Source of the DNA: a virus
Virus record (IMG/VR): IMGVR_UViG_3300002835_000097
Location: 24,058-88,057 of that record
Strand: one strand, 5' to 3'
DNA length: 64,000 nt
Each line of letters starts with the position of its first letter. Position 1 is the stretch's first letter. Below are positions 55,701-64,000 of the stretch, one piece after another. The notes beneath the pieces are model-generated. The model did no database searches and was not told the DNA's origin. It saw only the letters and a program-made list of their open reading frames with translations. A program made the translations under genes and the position numbers.

Positions 55701-56263
55701 GAGTATGGTCTGGAGGAGGAGAAGGAGGAGCAGAAGAAATTGATCCTCCTTACATTATTACTAATTCTAATGATATAATTACTTTAAATGAATTTATTGC
55801 AAAAAAAACAGATAAAAAATATATATATAGAATGATCTATGCTGTACTAGAAGAAGATTTGATAAAACAACCAGATTTTAATGAAACATATGTGACAAGA
55901 GGATTTTTTGACGATATAGAATATAGTAGTGAGCCTTTACTGCAAGGATATAGAAGATTAATATATATTAAAGATAAAACGGGATATTGTGCTCCAAAAG
56001 GAACCAAATTACTATGTAGATATAATGCAAAAACGGGTTTTTATGAGCCAGTGAGTAAACCTGTTATTACAACAACAGGGAAAATTATAAGCTTAAATCA
56101 AGTATTATTGAATTTATTATATACTCCCAGTCGTAGAAGTAATGTTATTCCAACATCTACTGTAAACTATGTTAACCCCCTTGGATTTGCTACTCCAACG
56201 AATGAAATAGGAGTTTTTTCTTTTATAGACAGTCAATGGACATTAACTTCTATAAAACAATAA
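49757..56263 (+). CDS. Large tail hub / tail-tip protein
   Basis: This 2168-residue protein starts four bases after the previous stop. Residues about 160-260 contain FTFGGFVQSWSKDTSSGGRRF and VNGPQSILNSCMMILNNYGG, and residues about 410-440 contain ITEFLNIIGEQSGNDFNIEM, a pattern of the gp27-like hub fold. A zinc-ribbon-like module has Cys1645/Cys1648 (CPFC) and Cys1677/Cys1680 (CDKC). A Glu/Arg-rich coiled coil lies near residues 1448-1490 (RIKKINRANLYRGKQIAKV). The C-terminal part has several beta domains and a Gly-Glu stretch (GGGEGGAEE). It probably forms the tail end with the flanking proteins. Hub role is inferred. Confidence 0.55.
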   Translation: MPTVPCSGTDKPIAQTLFLGASVSSFSTNMGWGTQPSQLTVNLIEDELSWLCDPDNVARQNSDGSNYMQFPGSDDTSVGHFDGCAGISCFVDKYTGSNASTTTPVDNRILKGKVYYQLSDTGLQSRYWKRPDPGFIGHKTRIKPDGTVDTPGPTDAAHPNYRYDIIDVPVYFKMGNFTFGGFVQSWSKDTSSGGRRFTVIVNGPQSILNSCMMILNNYGGSIFGKKSTSSTAPSYGAPGNYLLSQGIDFTKTQLHEGAMPNVFNIYGFLESLGYNSYGGAYRNESGISVNSILQALMALTSTTHNSTHKLDTVGTGREAYAIKRAFSPFGRIISKTMQQESPIASIYNTTSCYTFGIVYAQDFLHMVNNNDTRCQFVLDLNDVYWADSNRTIKRFPDSFRINEPSLSITEFLNIIGEQSGNDFNIEMDPITYTGRLYNVIKVKTISRLKQPHPAVIENTIKSLECDGYAISSHSFGKEKNDTPSRCLLVGGQQQRLYQVKSYRLAYSQNNFVMNPRTKEFVNYFSLQNPITETNVNAAPLSPLDLQYGHGKVRFPNFTSTRNKLLNDYIGTSNQLAQSFVQIINDQNEMVITNPFNTEDTNWKTNELNSSIAVNNGNYLNSFKISHSITIPPNGRWIPLFLDTICPFFGFVNDNRIGVKIGTDKDAVNELRQIRPVWFDSWTGQTAVIVRTSELPKLNLPLTRLYLEASPTANAAGNYTFNMPYTFTPTAPAANSVVDNAGFVTAYDPVEYFVLTESEIRAALAGFDNFLVYSLAKTYKPDIIEMVRRAYYISTRNQLQINNPSLAPAEAKKIAYEETDWYWKLLGSNIGGDDLYPTIYHPDKTDGSQYIQEKALQDLKLIHQFITQVAKYYGKKYMVYADSLGGYKDYESAGVAFPTRNGYGYVFAGGGRLKYNYEPTNDGAWEEYGNIIDDAFTVGGLEWMNLSDDQGKIKPILGYNNNYNYDYVRQAKCLAANADTTNELKNVEANPYFSYNNWLTLFESKTTNCTNSYVFPSIDYSSLNSEDYVVIDQKYQASPATVLARMFGDGSTMSTRLGLSLNVSSYDAWNKVINETGVILPRSKLFLSTTVDENFAFLNPQNIVGQNWVPRDPRILIDSPGVNINMTSEENAKDPNRTVIANVAAEDLMIYMKSTQKASWDWGWIGFMYNYISPAVISDTANPYFLGLYTVSSNHTANNVELAPKAAHPFFAGIPIKSNQFTYGPWTNYPLNKCIPGTTGLFPTGFIINQTTADGTLVSCARTNTTAISLDKAKQALNNLITSVDIDFNEEFVPWNYGGMHYMDIAAFNEIEGRANYQSVLETAQLEMPGLPLWDLGGNFNIINANTGVKYLPSEIKDCEVTGKDVKGLATIPSINLNYIPGVQYISYPNSVDGSFDYKYKLIDLRQRPNFVEGPIVTSIQTSVGQQGISCTYTFRTYTRKLGAFNKIETDRIKKINRANLYRGKQIAKVRQDVSDMMNKERENLLQERLNQTQFGSADFASKLYGWSPTTVLIGQASPLIHEPARTPDYIEDFSYANSPTLNTLGTRTNTPKDWKITRSSGDPGLDSNAGNFALSVEKSVPLLKNIGRITTTVGLFERKEVENQLQKDYGMQSAMSLDGLLSPISFYPTFKNSTFAYSLHNTGSCPFCKGTKVRKFKISKYNSSGAPVVDKNINVACDKCTDASNRLNAKLSAGSNETIPINLITLNPIVVPHGEFKNANVQNYSGVHPQKKHDDLTSSAPGGRVFRDRLRHSIEIVGRGSVPPNKQGYALEISKNINKAGTYNLDYYSKDSGLYTQRQKRGDASNTILHENNQRFFGLRGPLVLHSWGYDADGYPVPNAADEPVAVDVYGRPKRFQLIKVNGTSKAYKDLSNGEQFTYNSADYVKTINQEELTFLPSSFTEDTQVTTFEIKDNYNVDGGMDPGADGPFVGYKGSIISKTQKFSGGKWSEKVKLDEFYLNWAERPDLWKVGPIDLFWDEERGVWSGGGEGGAEEIDPPYIITNSNDIITLNEFIAKKTDKKYIYRMIYAVLEEDLIKQPDFNETYVTRGFFDDIEYSSEPLLQGYRRLIYIKDKTGYCAPKGTKLLCRYNAKTGFYEPVSKPVITTTGKIISLNQVLLNLLYTPSRRSNVIPTSTVNYVNPLGFATPTNEIGVFSFIDSQWTLTSIKQ

Positions 56264-56289
56264 TAGATTAGGCTAAAAGGACTAATAAA

Positions 56290-59200
56290 ATGTTTAAACC
56301 TATATTATTAGATAATAGTGATTACTGTAATGTGCTTAAACACTCATTGTCAGATGATCTATTGCCATTCAGTTTGGATTCAAACAATCAATTAAATTAT
56401 GACTCTGGACCTGTTGGTAATTTAACATCAAAATATAATATACTAAGTTCTTTAGCCTCTAATAGCAGCTTACTAGACGTTTGGCAACCTATATTTATCA
56501 ATAATGATACTAATATTAATACAAAATTATTATCGTCATATGGAAGTTATCACAACTCTAATCCTAATTTAAAGAGTTGCAGATTAGGTATAGAGAACTT
56601 TTATAACTTTACTGGTAATTTTAAATCATTTTCTAATACTGCTAATATGAGTATAGATTGGATAATAAATAGTTCTAATATACCATATTATTTATGTCAT
56701 GGAATTTTATGTTGGTATAGATATAATAATTTCTCAGATAATCCAAATATTATGGATGGTAAGTTACAAACTATTGATAAATTTCCTAATGGCTCCAGAC
56801 TAACGCCATCAACAGATACCGATAAGATATATATTAAATTAAATGATAATAAATTATATGATATTAGTAATCCTAGTAAAATTTTTCAAAATAATTCTTG
56901 GACATTTAATGCTGAAGCAAATACTTCGATAGTGGACGTGCCATCAAATGTAACTTTTAAGTTAGCCCATAAAGAAAAAGATACAGATACTACTACCAAA
57001 GATAATAATCTAAATCCTACTTTTTGGATTCCGGATGGAGATTGTTTTTTTTATTATGATAATACAGAGGACGTGACTCTTTCATCAACTAATAATATAC
57101 CCCCTAAATCTTACATATCGTCTGCATTATATAAGAGCTATAATTTAATATATAGAATTATAACACTAGATGAAGAAAGAAATATCAAACCAAAGAATTT
57201 AAGAAAATCTAGATTATATCGTTCACTAGCCCATGCTCTAAGTACTAGTCCATTTATTACTGACTTCACTATCAAGGCCCTAGATACTACTCCTATCAGA
57301 AATCTTATACAACAGTATGTGAATACGGCCGTATTCCCCAACGCGGCCGCATCACAGGCCCTATTAAATACATTACTAATAAATATTAGCACACAATTAC
57401 AAAAAACCATTTCTAGTGTTCCTAATGATTCTTTATATTTAGATACAAAATTTACTAAAAATACAATCCATAATAATATAATTAGAAATAAAAATGATCT
57501 ATTTTATAAATTATTTCAAAAATATGGGACTTATGCTAATATTACTACTGATACTACTTTTACAGTAAAAACCGACAAGTTAAAAGTAGATAACCGTGCA
57601 ATATCCATATTCCAAAATATCGAGTATTATTGTAATAAAGCATTATCTGGTCAAATTGATCCTTTTAATAGCCTAACACTATACAATAATCAGACCATAA
57701 CATTTGATAATACCGTTATTTCTACAGTATTTGATACAAGACAGAACTTGATAAATATTACTAATACTAATGACACATCGTTACTGAAAGAAATACCTTT
57801 ATACAATACTGCAAGGCCATCTTTTAATGCAGATAATTTTTCTTCTGTTTTTAAACCATATATTTCATATACAGGATATGTTCAAAGAGAATATAGAGCA
57901 GATAATATGGAGTATAAACCAGAAGTACAAGGCAATATGGCATTAAATAATGAGGATAATATCTATTATGCCCAAGTTGATTTAAATGCTCAAACAAAAC
58001 TTTCTGCTGATCCATATGCTGCTCATATATCTAATTTGTACAATGATGGGGAGGATGGCTCCCCGCCACCACAAAGCCGAGCATTTGAAGGAATAGTAGG
58101 GATTCGTAATAATTTAAATAATGATAATGGTATAGAGCTTATAGCGATAATATTGAATGCGATTGATCGAGCTGTGGGTAACGATACTGGTACTCCGCGG
58201 AGTGATGTTGTTGGATTGCCCGACTCATATCTAGAACAGTCTATATCTTTTGTTTGGGAACAAGTTGGCGGCAGGACGGGATATTTTGGAACAAAGATTC
58301 AAGGCACAGACTATCGAAGTGCGACAGGATTTGGATATTTAACTCAGTTTTATCCAGAATATACAGGAAAATATACTATCAAATGTACAGCATCTACGCC
58401 ATTTGGTTCATTTACTAAATACAAAACATTTTATGTTGTTGATGGGAAAAATTTAAATAATGCAGCACAATATGGCAAATATTGGGATCCAATATCTAAA
58501 TCTTGGACAGATCCTGTAGCAATCAATCAATGGTCTACTCCTTTGGTCATTGATAAAGATAATATACTATGTAATACTATTAAATTTAATAAAATTGTTA
58601 TTAATAATATTGCTGGAGTTTTTCTGCCAATACAAACAAACTGTGTGGTAAGAAGATCACTGGGAAATTTGGGAAGGGGAACAACAATGGTGTCGGTAAT
58701 AAAAAATATGGGACCAGAGTGTATTTTTGACTTTGAGAATTCATTTGTGCTACGAAATAACCCGGTGCTTAGTATTCAATATAAGCCAAATAATACTACA
58801 GGTAAACTTTACAGTATATATCTTGAAAGAATAAGAACAGATGATCCTAAGTGTTCTCAGTGTTTGAGTATGTATTATCCTAAAATTACTGTACAAAAAA
58901 GCAATAAATATTTAGAAGGCGGAGCTGTAGATAAAAGTCGCGTCATTACATTAAGACAAAACAAATATGCTGGTGGAGATGGCGCCGAAGCTAGTTTTGA
59001 TTTGGAAAAATATGTATATCGACCAGAATGGAATGGTTATAAAAGCATTGATACTACTAACGAGGGAAAACTTAACTTTTATATTTATCCTCAAGTGTCT
59101 ACTAAATTTGCACCACCTATTAAAAATTATGGAGGATATAGTAGATCTTTTTTGGATTCTATAGGAATAGATGTTATTGGTTTAACCAAACCATCGGCCA

Positions 59201-62200
59201 ACACAGCTTTGCCCAATGTTCCTAGTCCTATAGTTAGTAATAATCCTACTGTATTACCACATGTTACAGGATATCCTTTAAATCAGCCAAATATAATTTG
59301 TATGCAAAAAGCTATACAATTAGATGGATCTGGTTTAAAAATGCCTTTTATCAAAGGAATATTTCATCCTGCTAGCGGATGGATATCGCACAGTAGCAAT
59401 TTATATCCTGCTAATGCGAATAAATCATCTGTACTAAAATTCAATCCTGGTGGCCGCAACTCTTTCAGTTTCGTAGGACCAAAAATAGACAGATTAAAAT
59501 CCAATCAATCAGACCTAGCTACAAATCAGATAATGCCTAAAATATTTTCTAGCACAATATCGTTATCAATTTCAGATGGAGTTCGTTGGGAGTGCTGTGC
59601 AGGAACAGATTCCGCAAATCAATTACATAAAAATTATTCTGATATCGATTTGCATAACTTTAATAATAATCATGGGTATAGAATACTAGATAAGGGACAG
59701 CCAAAAGATGTTGAATTAAAAGGCAGTAATAATAATCCTGTAGTTAATGACGAGTTTGAATATATATCAGAAATAGATATTTCATATTATAAATTTGCAG
59801 TAACAGGACCATTTTCTAGTGTCGTCGGATCAAAAAATAAGAGAATTCCAAAAATTAATAATTTAAGTATTAAAGATATTGAAGTTAAATTAAATTTTTT
59901 AAATTACGTTAATACTAAAAACCTTATAGTGTGGTTAGATGTAGAATATGATCCAAAAGAAAAAGCCACCAGAGCAGAAGCTACAGATTCTCCATTAATA
60001 TTAAGAAGTAAAGATTTTATTAATCAAACTATAAATCAAAATGTATTTTTTGGAGACTATACATATAATCAGAGTAAAATTAATATTTTAGCAAATTCTG
60101 AATTAAATGACTACCTCAAGAATTTATTAAACTTTAATAGCGTATCTGGACTAGATAATAGTAATTTTAAATTAGTTTTATTAAATCAGGAAACATTATA
60201 TAATAATGGATATAATTTTAGTATTAAATTCTCAGACCACGCCTCAAAACATAACTCTCCATACGAAATAGTTAATTCTCAAAACTATTATAGCGCAGCA
60301 TCTGGTTCTGAATATTCTTATCTCCTAGATCCAATAAGATCAAAACAAACAATTTGTCAAAATAATCACGAAGTTTTACCAACTACAGCAGCAACGGGGT
60401 TTTCTGATAGACAAGCCTGTTATCATTCCTCAACAATAAAATTAAATAATTTAAATATTAGTAATAATACTTTTAATAAATTTGTTTCAGATTCTTTATT
60501 TAGAAACACTCCCACATCATCATGTGTTTCAGGTTCGTTAGATGGCGAAACAAAATTTAGACTAAATATAATGGTATTAGATGAAGAAGACGATATGGCT
60601 CCACGAGATAATACGATTAATGCTCAATATTTATCTGAGTTTGAAACAGTCAAAAATATATCAAAATCTAGCTTAATATCAAACTCTTTATGTAGTTGGG
60701 AACTGATATTACATACCGAAAAAGAAAGAGACTTTGTACCAGAAACTAAACCTAGTTTAACATCCTATGGAAATAGTGATGTTTTATCATTAATAGATTA
60801 TAAAAAAGGTTTAATATATAATGGACATAGTTTTATTGCAGATTTAACTGCATATAAACACTTATTGCCTTTGGCAAATTATAATGCCCCCTACTGTTGC
60901 ATATCGGATGAAAATATGTGCTCCAGCCCAGACAATGATCCTACTGGCTCCATGACTATGGCAAGACCTCCAGAATTTCCCAGTTGGGCCATTCTCGCTA
61001 TAATGACTTCTCTTGCTGCTGCTGGAGCAATGGGAGGCATGGGCGCTGTTGGAGTCTTAACGGGTATTGCTGGAATAAATAACGACGCAGCTTACCATGC
61101 CATAGTAGCATATTTAGTAGAATCATCATATCAACAATCATTACAAAACGAAGCTAGAAACACATGGATGCCTGACTATAAAAAATATCCGTTCGGGTCT
61201 TCTGAAAAAATTCTATTAAATTTTAAAACACCCACTTCTTTATGGCATACTGCAGAGGCGAGCATTTTTAAATATCATAATACTCCAATATTAAAAAATA
61301 ATCAATATAAATTTATTAGATTATCTAGACATAATGATTTTGGAAAATTTGAATATAAAAAAATTACATCATATAAAGAACTAATAGATCCAAAATTTAT
61401 TAAAAATATATCTGGGGTTTCTGATGGTACTGTTTTAAATCCTCCCAATTCTTATAATAATACAGTTGTTAATAGCGGAGATATTTTATATGATATAGCG
61501 AACAGCGGATTATACTTAGCCGGTCAAACCGCTGCACTAATTACAAATGCCAACAATACCAATAATAAATTTGAAAATATCAATAAAGCTAATTTATATT
61601 TGAGTCAAAATGCAGTTTTGTCTTTTGGTAGTTCTACTCAACAGTTTTGGCATAATGATATTATTAATGTTGATATTAGCGGAAATAAAATGATAGTCAT
61701 GTCTGGAAGAATGCCATATGATATTTTTGGTTATAATGATTCTATTATTCTGATGTCTGGAACAACAACCTTATCTAATACAATAGCTAAAAAAGCTTTA
61801 ATATTGCAAAATAATACTTATAATTCAGTATTTGTAATGTCTAGCCCTATACAGTCGGGCTATGATATCATGTGTCCTAATGATAATGATACTATATTTT
61901 TAACTTATAAAAACGAAACAACAGTTCAAGACAAAGTCAAAAACAAATATAATATATGGGGCTTAAATAATACTAGTAAAACGATAAACGATACTATTGA
62001 TTTGCAATCTACATGCAATTCCATAGGATCATATGGTGATGCTTCAATATTTTTAGAAAAGAATGTATTATCAAATAATGTTCGTAGTAATAAATTAAAA
62101 AATATTTCGGAAATATTAAATAACCATGAGAACGACAAAATTAAACATGCTAAAATTACATTATTTCAACCATCAGGCACTGGGACTATAAACGAAAGCA

Positions 62201-63924
62201 TAACTAATTTAACCCCGTCTCCAGCGTGGTTCGCAAGCAAAACTTATGGATATTCGTATAGCAAAGATGAATTCGTTAAGGCATTGCTTTATAGAACAGA
62301 AAAATTAAATCGAGAAGTTGTAATTATTGCATCAGGAGAAAAAGAACAGGCAATATTTGAAAATCTTAATTTATCATCAGCATATAACGATATGCCTAAA
62401 AATATATCTATTATTCGTACATACTATAATCAAACCTTGCCTACTGGAATTCAGAATGGTATCCTTGAAGTAGAAGGAGATTATTATAATCATATACCAA
62501 TTAGAAGTATTACTAGCGACGAATTAACAAAATTAACAGATAGACTAAATTTAATTCAAAATACAGGTATACAAACATCATTAGAGAGTATTGTTGGAAA
62601 ACCTGATCAAACAGCTACGACTAATATTTTAGCATCTGATCGGTTAAAATATATTGTGCAACATTATAATTCCTTGCCTGCAGACTCTGGATCTTGTGAC
62701 TCTAGAACCAGTACATCATTTATAAATTGTCATAAAAAAAATACTTTAAATAAAATGGAACAGCTATATCAGGAAGAATACGATATTGCTGATCTTATAA
62801 GAAATCAAACAGTATTATTAAATAATGTCCTGACTCTAAGATCAAGTTTGCCAGATGCTCATCCATTGAAAATTAATAATGATATTTTACCAAAATACGG
62901 ACCCGTAATATCTGATACTAGTGGACCTATTTCTATAGAATATAAAAAATTAAATGAAAATCACTATTGGATTAATTTAGATCCTAATCAAGGATGTTTC
63001 CCGGATTATGAAGCAAACCCAAAAGTATTAGTAAAAACTGTCTATAAGTGTGTGGTTGCAAATTATGGTTTACTGCAGGCACGAAATGGTAATGATAATG
63101 TTTGTAATGCTCAAGCTCCATCGGATATCCAAGGAGAAAACATGACTTTTAAAAATGGTGGTCCAACTAACGAGGGTCAGGAATATACGTATACTGTTGA
63201 TGAAACATTTATTAATCAAGAAATAAATCGGATACAAGTTGAATATGGATCAACTATTAGTTCTTGGAGAGAGATTACAAGGGAAAGAACTTTTAATATT
63301 AATGGAGATCAAACTTTTCATCGTAATGGGTTTACAGACGCATTACCCAACGAAGAAATAACCATTATAGCAAAAGAAACATATAAGGTACCAGTACAAA
63401 ATTATACTCCTGCTGCTGAAACCATTGATACTGCTACTCTTCCTGGCATGCCACCCTGCAATGGCAGCAATGGTAGTCTTGGAGGAATTGGCTTATTACA
63501 AGATAACTCAAGAACTGGAAAACCAATTACCATAGCAGCAACTGTAAATCTATCTGATCAAAATAATATATCAGTAATGGTAAAAAAGATACCAAGAATA
63601 TTACGGAATACGGATAGATTAACAACGGTATATCGTCCCGGAGTAATGGATAACTATAGACAAGTGGGCGGATTACCATTTGTACCTGAAGAATTTAGTC
63701 TTGGTGATGGGCCACTAACTAATAGTTTTTATGTGTGGTATGCTCTTAATATACAAAATAACCAACTACAATATGCTCCATTACCAGATTTTTTTAAATT
63801 ACAAAATGAAATGATTTTTAGATCTTTTTTTGGTAGTGTTGATAGGATAGAAAATAAAACGGATTCCATAGTGCCAGGATTCCCGTGGGAATTGATACCC
63901 TTCGAATATGACAGTCGATTATGA
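56290..63924 (+). CDS. Giant tail-tip structural protein with PKD-like and hydrophobic segments
   Basis: This 2544-residue protein has AAGG before the ATG. N-terminal residues 1-320 contain FKSFSNTANMSIDWIINSS and a hydrophilic beta part. Residues about 651-722 (SFVWEQVGGRTGYFG to TGKYTIKCTASTPFGSF) look like a PKD/Ig fold. A pair CSQC follows near residue 859. A hydrophobic Ala/Gly-rich segment at about 1565-1595 (WAILAIMTSLAAAGAMGGMGAVG) is membrane-like in an otherwise soluble protein. The end (FPWELIPFEY) is well formed. Long length and position after the hub suggest a tail-tip component; the hydrophobic segment might insert into the host membrane. No enzyme motif seen. Confidence 0.6.
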   Translation: MFKPILLDNSDYCNVLKHSLSDDLLPFSLDSNNQLNYDSGPVGNLTSKYNILSSLASNSSLLDVWQPIFINNDTNINTKLLSSYGSYHNSNPNLKSCRLGIENFYNFTGNFKSFSNTANMSIDWIINSSNIPYYLCHGILCWYRYNNFSDNPNIMDGKLQTIDKFPNGSRLTPSTDTDKIYIKLNDNKLYDISNPSKIFQNNSWTFNAEANTSIVDVPSNVTFKLAHKEKDTDTTTKDNNLNPTFWIPDGDCFFYYDNTEDVTLSSTNNIPPKSYISSALYKSYNLIYRIITLDEERNIKPKNLRKSRLYRSLAHALSTSPFITDFTIKALDTTPIRNLIQQYVNTAVFPNAAASQALLNTLLINISTQLQKTISSVPNDSLYLDTKFTKNTIHNNIIRNKNDLFYKLFQKYGTYANITTDTTFTVKTDKLKVDNRAISIFQNIEYYCNKALSGQIDPFNSLTLYNNQTITFDNTVISTVFDTRQNLINITNTNDTSLLKEIPLYNTARPSFNADNFSSVFKPYISYTGYVQREYRADNMEYKPEVQGNMALNNEDNIYYAQVDLNAQTKLSADPYAAHISNLYNDGEDGSPPPQSRAFEGIVGIRNNLNNDNGIELIAIILNAIDRAVGNDTGTPRSDVVGLPDSYLEQSISFVWEQVGGRTGYFGTKIQGTDYRSATGFGYLTQFYPEYTGKYTIKCTASTPFGSFTKYKTFYVVDGKNLNNAAQYGKYWDPISKSWTDPVAINQWSTPLVIDKDNILCNTIKFNKIVINNIAGVFLPIQTNCVVRRSLGNLGRGTTMVSVIKNMGPECIFDFENSFVLRNNPVLSIQYKPNNTTGKLYSIYLERIRTDDPKCSQCLSMYYPKITVQKSNKYLEGGAVDKSRVITLRQNKYAGGDGAEASFDLEKYVYRPEWNGYKSIDTTNEGKLNFYIYPQVSTKFAPPIKNYGGYSRSFLDSIGIDVIGLTKPSANTALPNVPSPIVSNNPTVLPHVTGYPLNQPNIICMQKAIQLDGSGLKMPFIKGIFHPASGWISHSSNLYPANANKSSVLKFNPGGRNSFSFVGPKIDRLKSNQSDLATNQIMPKIFSSTISLSISDGVRWECCAGTDSANQLHKNYSDIDLHNFNNNHGYRILDKGQPKDVELKGSNNNPVVNDEFEYISEIDISYYKFAVTGPFSSVVGSKNKRIPKINNLSIKDIEVKLNFLNYVNTKNLIVWLDVEYDPKEKATRAEATDSPLILRSKDFINQTINQNVFFGDYTYNQSKINILANSELNDYLKNLLNFNSVSGLDNSNFKLVLLNQETLYNNGYNFSIKFSDHASKHNSPYEIVNSQNYYSAASGSEYSYLLDPIRSKQTICQNNHEVLPTTAATGFSDRQACYHSSTIKLNNLNISNNTFNKFVSDSLFRNTPTSSCVSGSLDGETKFRLNIMVLDEEDDMAPRDNTINAQYLSEFETVKNISKSSLISNSLCSWELILHTEKERDFVPETKPSLTSYGNSDVLSLIDYKKGLIYNGHSFIADLTAYKHLLPLANYNAPYCCISDENMCSSPDNDPTGSMTMARPPEFPSWAILAIMTSLAAAGAMGGMGAVGVLTGIAGINNDAAYHAIVAYLVESSYQQSLQNEARNTWMPDYKKYPFGSSEKILLNFKTPTSLWHTAEASIFKYHNTPILKNNQYKFIRLSRHNDFGKFEYKKITSYKELIDPKFIKNISGVSDGTVLNPPNSYNNTVVNSGDILYDIANSGLYLAGQTAALITNANNTNNKFENINKANLYLSQNAVLSFGSSTQQFWHNDIINVDISGNKMIVMSGRMPYDIFGYNDSIILMSGTTTLSNTIAKKALILQNNTYNSVFVMSSPIQSGYDIMCPNDNDTIFLTYKNETTVQDKVKNKYNIWGLNNTSKTINDTIDLQSTCNSIGSYGDASIFLEKNVLSNNVRSNKLKNISEILNNHENDKIKHAKITLFQPSGTGTINESITNLTPSPAWFASKTYGYSYSKDEFVKALLYRTEKLNREVVIIASGEKEQAIFENLNLSSAYNDMPKNISIIRTYYNQTLPTGIQNGILEVEGDYYNHIPIRSITSDELTKLTDRLNLIQNTGIQTSLESIVGKPDQTATTNILASDRLKYIVQHYNSLPADSGSCDSRTSTSFINCHKKNTLNKMEQLYQEEYDIADLIRNQTVLLNNVLTLRSSLPDAHPLKINNDILPKYGPVISDTSGPISIEYKKLNENHYWINLDPNQGCFPDYEANPKVLVKTVYKCVVANYGLLQARNGNDNVCNAQAPSDIQGENMTFKNGGPTNEGQEYTYTVDETFINQEINRIQVEYGSTISSWREITRERTFNINGDQTFHRNGFTDALPNEEITIIAKETYKVPVQNYTPAAETIDTATLPGMPPCNGSNGSLGGIGLLQDNSRTGKPITIAATVNLSDQNNISVMVKKIPRILRNTDRLTTVYRPGVMDNYRQVGGLPFVPEEFSLGDGPLTNSFYVWYALNIQNNQLQYAPLPDFFKLQNEMIFRSFFGSVDRIENKTDSIVPGFPWELIPFEYDSRL

Positions 63925-64000
63925 AACTTTGTAATTTTATCAATTTATATGACAATGAGTATCAATGCTTAAATTGCGGACTAAGAATAACCACAGAGGA
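63921..64000 (+). CDS. Start of a small Cys-rich (zinc-ribbon-like) protein (partial)
   Basis: ATG 63921 overlaps the preceding stop as ATGA. The visible 26 residues begin MKLCNFINLYDNEYQCLNCGLRI, with Cys4 and a CxxC pair at residues 16 and 19, typical of a zinc-ribbon start. The reading frame runs off the window. Function unknown. Confidence 0.6.
   Translation, partial: MKLCNFINLYDNEYQCLNCGLRITTE

Noticed and set aside
1-64000. tRNA genes, CRISPR arrays, insertion sequences and integrase or attachment sites
   Set aside because: None seen. Repeats found are all coding repeats in frame, and all intergenic gaps are short.

Overview
The window is one continuous stretch of the virion-structure region of a very large tailed bacteriophage (Caudoviricetes). 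It is AT-rich and uses the standard genetic code. Every convincing gene is on the + strand, and genes are packed with ATGA/TAATG overlaps or short gaps and mostly preceded by AGGA/GGAG-like ribosome sites, so the host is a bacterium that uses Shine-Dalgarno initiation. I cannot name the host. Head, packaging and replication genes are not in the window. A 64 kb run of neck, tail and adhesin genes, with a tape measure gene of almost 15 kb, suggests a jumbo-class genome (inference). I see no tail-sheath gene, so a long flexible siphovirus-type tail is the simplest reading.

Layout. (1) 1-5271: end of an unknown gene, a LamG lectin-like protein, a fibre with 22 YadA-head-like repeats, a sulfotransferase translationally coupled to that fibre, and a small conserved protein. 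(2) 5330-11281: putative neck/connector and tail-completion genes mixed with decorated virion proteins (a P-domain protein and a protein with a Thr-Pro linker and propeller-like tail). (3) 11332-14903: three paralogous, probable tail-tube genes. (4) 14953-17332: a small coiled-coil ORF and three genes in the usual tail-assembly-chaperone position, closed by a clear hairpin-T-tract terminator. (5) 17437-32289: a 4950-residue tape measure protein. (6) 32324-47794: fibres and adhesins, including three consecutive genes built from an unfamiliar Cys-rich NWP repeat, a protein with a rearranged formylglycine-generating-enzyme-like fold, and a second Thr-Pro/propeller protein. (7) 47816-64000: probable distal tail/hub proteins, a 2544-residue structural protein with a membrane-like segment, and the start of a small zinc-ribbon gene.

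The most interesting object is the tape measure protein. Between glycine-rich linkers it carries several enzyme-like modules with readable catalytic motifs: a staphylococcal-nuclease fold, a P-loop kinase-like domain followed by a T/HxGH nucleotidyltransferase, a candidate PD-(D/E)XK nuclease, an ADP-ribosyltransferase-like domain, two EF-hand-type calcium loops and an HExxH peptidase motif. Four copies of the TVPAMLxPGEFVI motif punctuate it. Since tape measure proteins travel through the tail during DNA ejection, it may double as a delivered multi-enzyme cargo. Second are the NWP/FC-TG-CP/C-x-x-C repeats (about 13 copies in three genes). Third is a recurring intergenic GGTGTAT element, partly hairpin-forming, in front of five gene groups including the first tail-tube gene.
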